Below, piece by piece: positions 50,934-62,454 of a stretch of 64,000 bases of DNA (positions within the stretch are counted from its first letter, which is position 1; every line of letters begins with the position of its first letter). The position numbers and the translations under genes were made by a program. The notes below the pieces were generated by a model that saw only the letters and a list, made by a program, of their open reading frames with translations, ran no database searches and was not told the origin of the DNA. The DNA comes from Panorpa germanica (taxonomy: Eukaryota; Arthropoda; Insecta; Mecoptera; Panorpidae): contig OY783221.1 of the NCBI GenBank assembly GCA_963678705.1, forward strand, positions 2,604,001 through 2,668,000. Direction: 5' to 3'.

Positions 50934-53144
50934 ATACTATAACATATGCAGAAAATGATTACGCATATTGTCACATGCTATACTATTCTTGCATCTCAAA
51001 AGATATAACTAAAACAATAGGTGGGAATGATACTTTTTAAATACTTTAATTCAACTGTTATAAAACCTTACACCACTGCGTTAAAATGTCTCACTGTTAG
51101 GCAAGCACTATTCTTCCAATCTTTCTTTTTTACTTTTTATTTAGTTTTTCTATATTTATAACTTTTGTTCAGTGCAAGGGTTGCAAATAACCGACTCTGC
51201 TTCATCCCCATCGCTGCGCCAGCCTTATAAAGTGCCACCCACACGGGCGGGCTTGGACACATAAAAGTTAAAACTAAAAAGAACACCTTTCATTAAATTT
51301 ATGGCTCGACAAAACAACAGAATTTATATAATAATTTACATAAACATTTTGTTCCAAGATTTAAATTTGTCTTATGTTAAATTAAGTAAGAAATATCTTT
51401 GTATACGTATAATGTACACTTAGCTCTTGTAGTGGTTTGAAGGATTATTATAATTACAGTTTTCTTTTCTTCTGTTTTACGTTTCTAACGTTTAAATTAC
51501 ACACTAAATGTAACAATATTAATATAAATATTACAACAATAAATTGATGTTTGATATATATTTACTGTAAAATATACATCTCTTTGTTCTTCAAAGTAAA
51601 ACTGTGTTTTAACTAAAATGTATAAAAAATCGTAAATGTTTTGACAAATTCATTTAATAAAAATGTTTTTAAAAATTTACAAACTAATAAAATATAAAAT
51701 ATATACGCAATTCAGACAATGTGACAATGGCGCCGACCTATTATGGCCCCCCGCTGATTTTAGACACTGGATTTGAGGAAATATTTAGTCGAGATAATTC
51801 ATATTTATGTGTTACGTCATTCGAAATATCTAGCACTCTGCCAAATGCGTGCGGTCCAAGAAAATAACAAAAAAAAAAAGAAATATTATCAAAATAGTTA
51901 CAACAACATCTAAGTTTTAAAATATTTTCATATTTTGACAATACATTATTAATGTTACTACTTTACATTTTTTTAGAAAAAATTAAGTATCATTCACAGC
52001 TACTGTTTTATTCAGTTTCAATTTTAATTTTAGTTTTAGATATATGCGAACCAAATTTTCTATAGATGGTCACATATAATTCAAATTTCTAAACAAGACT
52101 TAATATTTTTTTTTAAATGTACATATGACGTCACAACGACGTGTGAGAAGATGTGACAATGGATAAACTTGAACTCAGATAGCTGGTCAATCCAAAACAA
52201 TAGTGAATGCCTACCATAATACGGTGCAGTGTCCGATAAAACTTATTCCTAAACGTCAGACTGCTGTGTCTGTGACAACTATAACGAGAATGAAATTGAA
52301 TATTCTTTTTAAATTTTAAATTGATCGAATATGTACTTTTTTTATTATATATTTTTATGATCTTTATTTTATAGATAGAACGCTTGTAAAACTTAAAAAA
52401 TAAATCAGGTATTAAGAATTAATAGCTCTGATGATAACAATAAATAAAGAACAACTATATTTAATGCCATATTAACTCAATTCTAAGTATATTAAACACC
52501 TTGGCGCCTAGTCCACACTAAACGTCAACTTTGGAACTTCCTGGGTGAAATATATGAGTTGTATATTTTTTTAATATTTCGAAAAAAGACAAATAAAAAT
52601 TAAGATAAAGGTGCGATTTGTTGACATCTTAGAATATAGAGGATACCAAGCAGGTACACGACAATAGGGTAAGATGGTGAAGAGAGGGAAGAGACAGAAC
52701 AAAGTGAAGGATTTATTAAACGGTTATTAAAATAAATGTCAAGTGACTATTACGAAGACATAACCTATAAAAATATTTTAAAATTTGTCATGTTTTTGTC
52801 GAGTATCGGGATAATTGAGTTGGGTTTCTAGTTGGTTGCTATTTGCTATTATATATTATTAAGGTTGGCTGGGGCTGTACTCAATATAATCTCGCAATCA
52901 GCAAGAGTATTCGAAATATATTGAACATGAAATTTGTCTCAGCAGCATCTATAATTCATAGCTCTTCTAAAGCGGATGTGATCCCTGTAGAAACTCGACA
53001 GCATCGTTGGAACTGATTCAAATATATTACAAGAACCAAACTAACATGTTCACAAGGCGCGATTCATACGCGTTCTACACATGAGTGCAAGTGCATCGCG
53101 TGTAAATCGCGCCATGTAAAAAAGGAGTACTAACAAATTCCAGA
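50934..53144. other. Unassigned AT-rich stretch
   Basis: No gene recognised. 'cgctgcgccag' occurs at about 51217 and also at 49682, a short shared word of unknown meaning. Confidence 0.35.
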
Positions 53145-53157
53145 CAACGTAGTATGT

Positions 53158-53466
53158 TATGGTTTATTTATTGTTTATTGTTCGCCTTTCGGCTTTAGAA
53201 TCTACCTTCTTAATAATACATTTCATATACTTCAAATTACAATTAAATTTACATTATTCTCCACCAGCTTATTTATTCCCCTGTTTTTTCTTTCCTTCTT
53301 ACTATTTCCGCCATCCACCTCTTTCCTTCACTGCCTCCCTTTAATAGCTGACCAATATTCCTTTCGCTCGCTACTTTTTCCTTACACTCAAACTTAATGT
53401 GCTCCAGTGTTTCGTCCTCCGCTCCGCACATTCTACACTTTCTTTCCTCACTCTTTTCCCAGTATC
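53158..53466 (-). mobile_element. LINE family L, 5'-truncated copy 2 (309 bp)
   Basis: Reverse complement of the last ~300 bp of the 56387-57074 copy, nearly identical by eye. It includes the C-terminal zinc-knuckle codons and the 'gccgaaaggcgaacaataaa' tail. CAACGTAGTATGT at 53145-53157 and 53467-53479 is a 13 bp target duplication, which fixes both ends. Severe 5' truncation is typical of target-primed reverse transcription. Confidence 0.9.
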
Positions 53467-53804
53467 CAACGTAGTATGTAATGTAGGATGTAAATTACAA
53501 GAATTGACATGTATATCATAACGTTACATATGTAAAATGTTTTCAAGCCCATTTCAAATGTAAATAATATAGATCGCGACCTCAAAATCCATGCGGGGAA
53601 TATTAATATATCTATAAACGCGTAGGTCGGCGCGCCCATGTCGTCAATGTCCACAACGATCATACAGTTAAACCACGTTTATCATACAAATGTGCTAACT
53701 TATTTTAATATTCAATTTATACTAATCAGAGAAATTTCTGGAAAAATATTCTTTATTTCTGGGCCAACAGATATATCATATATAATATGATTTATATTCA
53801 ATCC

Positions 53805-54395
53805 AATTAGGCTTGTGAACTATACCTTAATTTCTATAAAAGTGGGTTACTAGAACCTCAAATGTTCAATTACTTTTTAATAACTCATGTTAGGAAATAT
53901 TAACAATTAAAAAAGTCATTATGTCTCTTTAATTATTATAGGGATTCACCGTTGTACACATTCCAAATGCATATGACCATTATATAACAGAGCGTAAAAG
54001 AGATATATTCTTTACTGAACTCATAAATCTGTGTTATATGTATTTATATATCAAAATATCAAATATAATTTACAGCTAGTTCAAGGAACAATAAAATTTC
54101 AATATTATGTCTACCGTAACAGGGTTAAATAAAATAAAAACTTATTTTTCTTTGTCTTGACTTGATTATTTCGACTACCAACAGCTATAAAACATTACCA
54201 CAGCACTGACCTACTCAACAAATAACTGACGTATACAATGCATTTCACGTCATACAAATATGGCCGACCATCTCTAGCGCTAAAACTACAATTCAAACTT
54301 TTAATTGCTATATCTCCGTCAACATTTAGATATTTAATAAAATAGACACGCCAATACACATTTGCTAACATCAATTTCAATCAACAATTGAAAAA
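53805..54395 (-). repeat. Dispersed repeat family X, long copy
   Basis: About 590 bp reverse-complementary to 58828-59400. It begins 'cttgtgaactataccttaat' and contains 'ggccgaccatctctagcgct'. It ends in 'catcaatttcaatcaacaat' on the right. The open frame at 54195-54380 (-) is within the repeat and is not a gene. Confidence 0.85.
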
Positions 54396-55469
54396 TCGAC
54401 CACTAAACAACTGCAACTGCAACAGATGTCTCTAGTAGTATGTTTATTTCTCGGATGGTGACGATATAAGACTGTCATCATGTGACTGTGGAGATGGTGG
54501 AACTATGGGTTTCTGGTAGTGTGTGCGGAAGGTCGTCTGTCTGGCCTTGAGTTCGATGAACCGCGAACTGCAAATCAACCGCAATCCATGTAAGGTGTGG
54601 TCAACACATTACTTAAGTTGTCACATGTCTTTCGTTGTGATGAACTATAACTACTATACTAGAGCGATGACTTCTTTAGTCAAATATATTGTTACACTTT
54701 TATTTAAATGTAATAATTCATATTAAACAACTAACGCATAGAAAAGTTTATATACAGTTCTCATTTAGTATAATGTCGCATTTTCGAGATATCGGTGTTC
54801 TCTCTCGACTACCATCATGCTTCTGATCTCTATAAAACCTGTATGATATCAAAATCACGTACTTATGAAACACTTTTTAGGTAATTATAATTAGGTATGT
54901 CTCAAACGGTTACACACGTGAGTTCATGCGCAAATCGTATGCGCAGTAGTTACGTTAGATATGCAGCGATTTATAATACCTTGTCACAACGTTCCCACGG
55001 TGACGGAATTTGATATATTAATTTATTAGTATCGCATTGCGCATGCGTATATTACATGTCTAGAATTTTAATAAATATAATTTAATCTGTCACCTACACT
55101 TGCTATACCACATTGTATATTTCCATTGTACTTTATACTGCATTCTGATATGTGTATACGAATATAATACGATATATCTATAGTATGGCTTCTCATTATC
55201 TACTGTTATATTAAATTTTAATTACTTCCTTGTTTTTATAAATAATATATAAGAAATTTTATATTTGAATTTCTTTTCAGTATTATTTTTTTAAATTCGG
55301 GAATTAAAAGTAATTTTTCCAATATGTGAGCAATGTAACAGTCCACTAACGGTAAAGTATATTATTCTTCGATGCTCAAAGTACTCATCGCACAGACAAG
55401 GCTGTAATATGCCTCAGGAATATAGCCAGATATTTGAAGTCTGAAAAACCTTATTAAATTTATCAGAAA
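54396..55469. other. Unassigned stretch
   Basis: An open frame at 54523-54726 (+) has no recognisable features. Nothing else seen. Confidence 0.35.
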
Positions 55470-55590
55470 ACCTAATTTAATCTCTTTATATCAAGTACCA
55501 ATAATTGTGTCTATAAGTTGCAGATTATGTATTGTAAATATTTATATTGTTTTAAGTGCTAATAACTTTTGAAAGTTGATGAACTCAAAT
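55470..55590 (+). repeat. Dispersed repeat family Y, copy 2
   Basis: Reverse-complement partner of 11294-11445. It contains 'tttaatctctttata', 'gattatgtattgtaaat' and 'taagtgctaataacttttga'. Non-coding. Confidence 0.65.
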
Positions 55591-56370
55591 AAAAAACAGA
55601 AGTAATTAAAGTCAATTGATTTTACGAAATATATATCGTATTGGTCAGACAATTCAAATATCGCCTGAAAGACCATCGGCAAAAAGGCATGATTTAAATA
55701 AAAGAAGAATCTAGTAGGTAAAGAACTGTCTTGCAGTGCAAGATTCACACTTGCTAGTTTCCACTAATTCTAAGGATAATTTCTAATACCCATATAGAAA
55801 TGGTTTTAAATTGCTACATTACTGCAAGATAAATAAAATGTCTTACCACCTGGATTCACCAAAGAAATTAAGAAAACTTACAATCTAGAATTAGCATGTT
55901 TAGAAGAGCGTTCATGGAAATAGTAAACAACGGACTTAAACTTAAAGATGGAACCCTTTAAAATGTTTTATGCTTCAATTTGAAACTACAGCTATGTTTT
56001 TCGATTTATTGATATAGATTTGGTGACAAATATTACCACTTCACTAATGGACTCACTATGTGGTTTACTAATAGAACTATTACCTTCTTTTCACACATAC
56101 TAACACTAATATACATCTACATCTTGATACAATGTCTGGTCTATAGTTTAAGCCATTATTCTATCTTAAAGACAATTAGCTTAAAATAGATTACATATTA
56201 TTTAAAATATTCAGTTAGATTATAAATTAGTTTAGTATATAAACAAGTATTTACTTTATAAAATAAATAAATATATATCGCGATTCCAAAACTGCGCGTG
56301 CGTTAAATTCTATCGTGTCTGCCTGTCTATATTGTACTATGACAGGGATGGTAAACCTTTTCTGTATGCA
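55591..56370. other. Unassigned AT-rich stretch
   Basis: Nothing recognised up to the LINE target duplication. Confidence 0.35.
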
Positions 56371-56386
56371 AGCTAAATATTAACTT

Positions 56387-57074
56387 TAGCAGAGTAGAAA
56401 GAGCAGTAAAATACGAGGAGAAATTGAACAGAGCGGAAAGTAAAATTTTAAAGAAAATAAAAGAGGATAGCATAAAGAATGGGGGGGGGAGGAGATCCAA
56501 AAAAGAGAAAGGAGTACTTTGAAAGGAATGGAATGGCGATCGAGGAGGCAGAGAGGAGAAGAGAAGGTGGCGCAAGTGTGGAAGAGGAGCTAAGGAGAAG
56601 GGATAAGGAGATACAACAGCAGGAGAGAATGGGAAAAATAGAAAAAAGTAACTACAATAAAAGATATAAAAGGTTATGGGAAAATAATGTGCCTCAGTAC
56701 CTTATAGAAAAAGACATAAAACACATAAGAAGAACAGCAAGGTTTAGATTGGGAAATGAGGAAAAAGGAAACAGATACTGGGAAAAGAGTGAGGAAAGAA
56801 AGTGTAGAGTGTGCGGAGCGGAGGACGAAACACTGGAGCACATTAAGTTTGAGTGTAAGGAAAAAGTAGCGAGCGAAAGGAATATTGGTCAGCTATTAAA
56901 GGGAGGCAGTGAAGGAAAGAGGTGGATGGCGGAAATAGTAAGAAGGAAAGAAAAAACAGGAGAATAAATAAGCTGGTGGAGAATAATGTAAATTTAATTG
57001 TAATTTGAAGTATATGAAATGTATTAAGAATGTAGATTGTAAAGCCGAAAGGCGAACAATAAACAATAAACAAC
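56387..57074 (+). mobile_element. LINE family L, 5'-truncated copy 3 (688 bp)
   Basis: A perfect 16 bp target duplication AGCTAAATATTAACTT (56371-56386 and 57075-57090) brackets a 3'-terminal piece of a non-LTR retrotransposon. It consists of the C-terminal coding part, a ~107 bp 3' UTR with 'gccgaaaggcgaac', and a tail built of AATAAAC units instead of poly-A. The clean duplication indicates a fairly recent insertion. Confidence 0.95.
56388..56967 (+). pseudogene. LINE ORF2 C-terminal fragment with zinc knuckle, one frameshift
   Basis: This is the C-terminal end of a non-LTR retrotransposon polyprotein; the endonuclease and reverse transcriptase lay upstream and were lost by 5' truncation. 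Lys/Glu-rich coding sequence begins at 56388 in one frame ('SRVERAVKYEEKLN...'). It changes frame at the 9-G run 56481-56489 and continues to the stop at 56965-56967. The single-base slip in the G run is either replication slippage or a sequencing error. Near the end, 'CRVCGAEDETLEHIKFEC' has the C-x2-C-x8-H-x4-C zinc-knuckle pattern typical of insect LINE C-termini, preceded by 'RFRLGNEEKGNRYWE'. The ATG at 56479 is not a genuine start. Clade (for example Jockey/I/R1-like) cannot be set from this part. Confidence 0.85.
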
Positions 57075-57559
57075 AGCTAAATATTAACTTATTTCTAGCA
57101 CACTTTCATTCAGAAGCGTACCAAAGGTTGGCAATGAAAACCGTAAGAAAAAGTAATTTCAAACAGGCTGGTAAGCAATTGCGACTAGATGCAATTGATT
57201 TCACAATCAGGGCTTAAAAAAGGTGATTTCAGGTAGAGTAAAAGTCACTAAATACAATTGGTTTCACGTAAGAGATAAAGGAGCATGTTGTATATGGTTT
57301 CCAAGCCCTGTTCTATGTATATATGTTTTTTGTGGCTTTGAGTTAAAAATACTTTAATAGAATTGTCTTACGACTCATACAAATAAAATGGTAGACGTTA
57401 TATCAAAGATATGTACGCAGAAGAATACATAAGATGTAAATAGAATTGTAATTATTCCTTTGTAAATCACATTTAAATATAATTTATTTAATTTCTGAAG
57501 TAAGACTAGATCGCGTCGTTGTCTACGTATCGAAGATAAGGTTTTGACACAGACACTAT

Positions 57560-57660
57560 TTTAATTTATCTCCACTGGGTACAAATTTATTGAATATGCT
57601 TGTAATACAATTGCTTAGCAATGGTGAAAAGAAAATCAATCAATCAATCAGACAATCAAT
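57560..57660 (+). mobile_element. LINE-like 3' end with (CAAT)n tail
   Basis: 'aattgcttagcaatggtgaa' followed by AAAATCAATCAATCAATC (57631-57660). A short 3' UTR ending in CAAT repeats is typical of some insect non-LTR retrotransposons. No coding part or target duplication identified. Confidence 0.5.
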
Positions 57661-57689
57661 ACATAAATATATGGAGAAGACATAAGCAG

Positions 57690-57850
57690 AATTAATAGAA
57701 TGGGAGAAAAAATTATAGCAAGATTTAGGTTAAAATAAATATTGGGAAGAGAATACCAAGATACCATGGAGGTAGAGTATATGTAGTAGATGAAGAAACA
57801 TTGGAACAGATGAAGAGAGAAGGAAGATTAGAAAATAAAAAGCAGGATGG
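57690..57850 (+). pseudogene. Badly decayed LINE C-terminal fragment
   Basis: Read across frames, the sequence gives 'GEKIIARFRLK', then 'NKYWEE', then 'RVYVVDEETLEQMK'. These parallel 'TARFRLGNEEKGNRYWE' and 'CRVCGAEDETLEHIKFE' of the copy at 56388-56967. Stops and frameshifts are frequent and the cysteines are lost, so it is an older relative of LINE family L. Confidence 0.55.
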
Positions 57851-58827
57851 TAAGGTCAAATGATAAGGATAAAAAGGAAAACATAGGTAAAGACTAGAAT
57901 AGAAGGAACGAAGAAGGAATCGATCCAAGAAGATGATAGGAGCAGAAATACAGAGATTCGGGTGCGAATACCTGATTCTTTATAACGAGAACACGAACTA
58001 TGTGTGCAAATATTGGTTTTTGAGCCAGAAATATTGAACATTCGTACCCGAACACGCATACGTGGACTTTTGAATATCTAATACACTTCGAGCACTCTAA
58101 AGCAGCTAATAAGTAAAACTAACTGTATATTTAAATGTGGATCAAATTATAATAATGCAAAGCCATACATTTAATCATCAAGAAACCAAATAATTTATTT
58201 TTGACAACAAAGCATACTATAAACCGTGATTTATTTTAAATATATGCAATAATCGTGAGAAAACTTGATTGCTTATCAAAAAGAAAATCTCTAAAACATT
58301 TTATACGCACTAAAAATACTAAAAACAATTAATGTTATGTTTAGCTATTCACACAATAGTAAAAATAGTATTGTAGTCGTACATAGCTTGCACATACACA
58401 CACACACGAGTAGATATCATGAGTGTGTGATGTATACCAATACAAAACAGGCTAGACGTAGGCTACAGGCTGGGGAACATCTCATTATAAATAAAGACAT
58501 ATTTTCATGACTCCAGACCAGATAGAAGACCGTACGTCTATTAGATTCAAAGGCGTTGTGGCTTCAATTATAATTATAAGAAAAACGACACCACGTTAGA
58601 TGGACGATGCCAATGTATGAAGCTATGAAAACGATGATATTTACAGACATCAAACAATCGGCGTCGAAAAAGATAACGTTACAAATATAATGGACAGACA
58701 AATCACAAAACATAAACATACACAAAAAAATAGGAGTAAAATTAATTATGTATTAAACTTTGCGTTGAATCTAAGTTATTATTTATATTAATCGATTAAT
58801 TAGTTGCACCTTTAGAAGCTTGTGATT
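57851..58827. other. Unassigned AT-rich stretch
   Basis: Nothing recognised. Confidence 0.35.
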
Positions 58828-59400
58828 GAAATTGATGTTAATAAATGTGTATTGGCGTATCTATTTTATTAAATATCTAAACATTGCCATAGATATAGCA
58901 ATTAAAAGTTTGAATTGTAGTTTTAGCGCTAGAAATGGTCGGCCATATTTGTATGACGTGAAATGCATTTTAACGTCAATTATTTGTTGAGTAGGTCAGT
59001 GCTGTGGTAATGCTCTGTAGCTGTTGGTAGTCAAATAATCAAGTCAAATCAAGGAATAATATGTTTTTATTTTATATAACCCTGCTAAGGCACACATAAT
59101 ATTGAAATTTTATGATTCCTTGAAATAGCTGTAAATAATATTTGATATTTTGATATATAAATGCATATAGCAGAGATTTATGATCTGTAAGGTTGGTAGC
59201 GTTACACAAGGATTGTGATGTCACATGCACTTGGAATGTGTACAAAGTTGAATTCCTTTAATAATTAAAGAGACAAAATGACTTTTTTAATTGTTAATAT
59301 CTCTTAGCACATAAGGAGTTATTAAAAAATAATTGAACATTTGAGGTTCTAGTAACCCACTTTATCAATATATGGTACACTTTTATAGAAATTAAGACAA
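58828..59400 (+). repeat. Dispersed repeat family X, long copy
   Basis: Begins 'gattgaaattgatgttaata' and contains 'tagcgctagaaatggtcggc'. It ends near 'acttttatagaaattaagac'. It matches the reverse complement of 53805-54395 over nearly the whole length and 2126-2500 over its first half. Non-coding. Confidence 0.85.
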
Positions 59401-61740
59401 AGGACACAAAGGACAAAGCCCATTAGGTTTAGGTAATTGAGAAATAACTAATATTAGTTCTTTTTTAATACACGTTTCTAACGTTGCCACCGTCACTTCT
59501 AATATTTATCAAAATAAGGAATAAAGCACATAAAAAACCATTTTGTTTTGATGCATAAATTATTCAAAAGAATTAACTACTAGAAAATTTAAAACTATAT
59601 TAACTACTAAGAAAGTTTAATTGTTTCACCGCACTTTGCTTAATTCACACTCTCTACATAGCTTCTGTTGCTTTACAATCGTTTTCTAATCGGCTTAAAT
59701 CTTCTTCAACTGTACCAATGTACCACACACGATCAGACGACATTAATATGCCGTACAAATGTGTGTATCGAACAAAATACGCATGTACTCGATTATTTGG
59801 AATTAATTATTTTGTCTCTATTGAAGTTGTTATCTATATTTAATAACAAATATCTTAAGGCACTTTTAGATATCGACTGTGACGACAGCCTGTTGTTAGC
59901 GCATTATTTTCTGGGTTTGATTGATAATTCTATTAATTAATTGGTTTTATGCTATACATACTCAAAACTGTATTTATTAGGTATTATTTATCTATACATA
60001 AGGCTTGAAAATAATCAAAAATGCAAGATAGTAGGACGTTCATAGGAGTATGTTACATAGTAGGATGTTACATATAAAAATAATTTTTTTCTAGTAGCCA
60101 GAAACATTATTTTATTACTAAAAGTAAGAACAATACCTTACATGATGATATTTTCGATAAAAGGTGTTCCATATAAATAAATAATTCTTCACCCAACGGT
60201 GACGAATATTTTAAAAGTCAATTTCACAAATTATGAGTGTAAAATTATTTCTCTAACAAAATATAAAAAGCGTAAAATATTAAAATTAAAAAATTCATAA
60301 AAAGAAGTATATCAATTTTACAGAAGCGTTTTGTATCTATACACCTTTAAAAATAAAAAAAATAATTGTGAAAAAAATATTTAGTAGAAATAAATTGAAT
60401 TAATGACTAAACATTTTAGTTCGTAAAAGCGGCATCTTTGTTCGTAAAAGAAAACTATAAAAAAAAATTCTTCGCAGAGATAATCAATAAAAATCATCCC
60501 CGATTAAACCCAATCGGTTAAGAGTCGTATTAAAGATAAACCGTCTTTCGGTATTTCGGTAGCAAACAATAAATTTATGTGCTTTAGAAATAAATTTATT
60601 TTTTTTTTAAATCGCTGTGAAAATTCGTTAGTGCCAACTTAAGAAATTGTTCCCAGTTTTATAATTGGATATTTTTTAGAAAATATTTTAAATATTTTAT
60701 GTTTCTATTTGTTGAAAATGTACACTCATCTCCAAATAACTATATTAAATAGAATATTTATTTATTTTAGAATAAAACTAATTCATATTCTTTCCTAAAA
60801 TTAGCCTGAAAATAATGATTCATTTCAAAAGGCAAATTTTGTTTCATTTGATTTTTAGATGCATAAAAAAATTCCAAGGACTGAATTTTTATAATACTTC
60901 CTGTTTAAACTACATAAACACAGATAAAGTGCATTCAACAAATTCTATTATTAATTTGAAAACAAATTTTAAAACATACATACTTAAATTAATTAAGTAT
61001 GTAATTATAAAAAGAAAAAAGAAGCGGAAGTTAGTATTTTGGAATATTTACATAAAAATAATTTACTCAAACATTAAAATAAATGTACTAGATATATATT
61101 ATAAAAAAATGAAATAAAAACTTAGAATGATATCAAATTACAATCAAGTATAAACTCATTTTTTATATATATACTATTTTATATAAACATTTATTTTAAA
61201 AACAGTTTATACATTATGAGACATGGAACTAATTGACAGGCTACTTTATTACACGATTCCAACATTGAAAAAAAATGATATATACTAATTCGTTACAATC
61301 AAAATATTGCAAATCATTCCAGGTGCTTTCAAATAAATTTATGAATGAGTTAAAGTGAGATAGATATATTATTATGAAATAACAATCAAGTTAAATAAGG
61401 ATAGAAATAGTAGAATAAATAATATGGTAGAGGTGAAGGATAGGCTCTGTGTCTTCTTCTGAAATATATATTAAAGTAGGTGTTCAGTACAAAATTAGTA
61501 CAGAACATAAGAAGATGTCTCTGTTGGCATTCCAACATTATAATGTATTGTTGTCTCTAATAGAAGTAATGCGCATGACTACAATACGACGACTGCTGTA
61601 CGCTACAGCGATATGGCATTCGTGTCAGTTGTGTTTTGGGCTTCTACACTGTCAAGATCATAATTCCCAACCATCTTGTTATTATAAGAATGTTGGTTCA
61701 AAGTTATTAAAAAGTGTAAAATTATTTTATCATTAAACAA
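59401..61740. other. Unassigned very AT-rich stretch
   Basis: Open frames at 59668-59940, 60815-61117 and 61449-61736 (+) are Lys/Ile/Asn-rich translations of AT-rich DNA with no recognisable domain; not called as genes. Confidence 0.35.
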
Positions 61741-62454
61741 TTGAATAATTATTCAATCTACAAATACTCGCATGGTTTTATTTCGTACATGCGAAGCTGG
61801 TCCTTCGAGTCTTACAAAGCCGATCCTTCGAGTTTATTAACCGCGTGTGTTTTTCATTGTATTTTTGGCGTTTTATTACATTTGCCCCTTGGCGATTGCC
61901 ATTGATTGGGTAAATGGGACGCTCTATTTTGGCGGATTCACGGAGGATTTGGATATTTTACAATTACATTTCCAGAAGCCTTACAAGCGAAGCTGGATAT
62001 TTTACAATTACATTTCAAGAAGGTTTTAAATCCTACAAAAAAAAAACTGGCCTTACAAGCCATTGGTACCCGCGTGTGATTTCGTGGTGTTTTGAGGTTA
62101 CATCTGTATAGTAACCAGCACAAGTGCAAGCTATTTTGTTACATTTACCCTATGGCGGCCTGGCAAGTCATCAATTGCCATTGATTGGGTAATGCAACGT
62201 TTGATTTAAGCGGATTCGCATATAATTTGGATTACTACACGTTTATATTTTAAGAAAAATTATTCATTACGGAAGAGGATACATGGATGCTGGAGGAGAG
62301 TAAAATACTTCTTTACTCATGAAGGTACAAAGTTATTATTACTATCTGCAAGTACCAATCTATTAAAAACTTCTCATGTTGCTGGATTAACCTGGATTAG
62401 TTTGTCATCCACGTTTCATCTATCATATAAGTACGAATCTATCACCTAAGCAAG
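61741..62454 (+). repeat. 5' LTR/leader region of BEL/Pao element with internal repeats
   Basis: Lies directly upstream of the BEL/Pao gag frame and is distinctly less AT-rich than the DNA to its left. It holds nested short repeats: 'tccttcgagt' at 61801 and 61824, 'ggatattttacaattacat' at 61951 and 61995, and 'attgccattgattgggta' at 61895 and 62174. The last pair is embedded in two related ~90 bp blocks. LTR boundaries and the primer-binding site cannot be fixed because the 3' LTR lies outside the window. Confidence 0.55.

Noticed and set aside
50653..50942. Ser/Leu/Pro-rich open frames
   Set aside because: Translation of the CT-rich interior of LINE copy 1 on the wrong strand.
56327..57073. 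Minus-strand open frames rich in Phe/Ser/Pro
   Set aside because: Antisense of the GA-rich LINE coding sequence.
61847..62129. Short open frames in the BEL 5' region
   Set aside because: They overlap on both strands and owe their repeated peptides to the internal DNA repeats.
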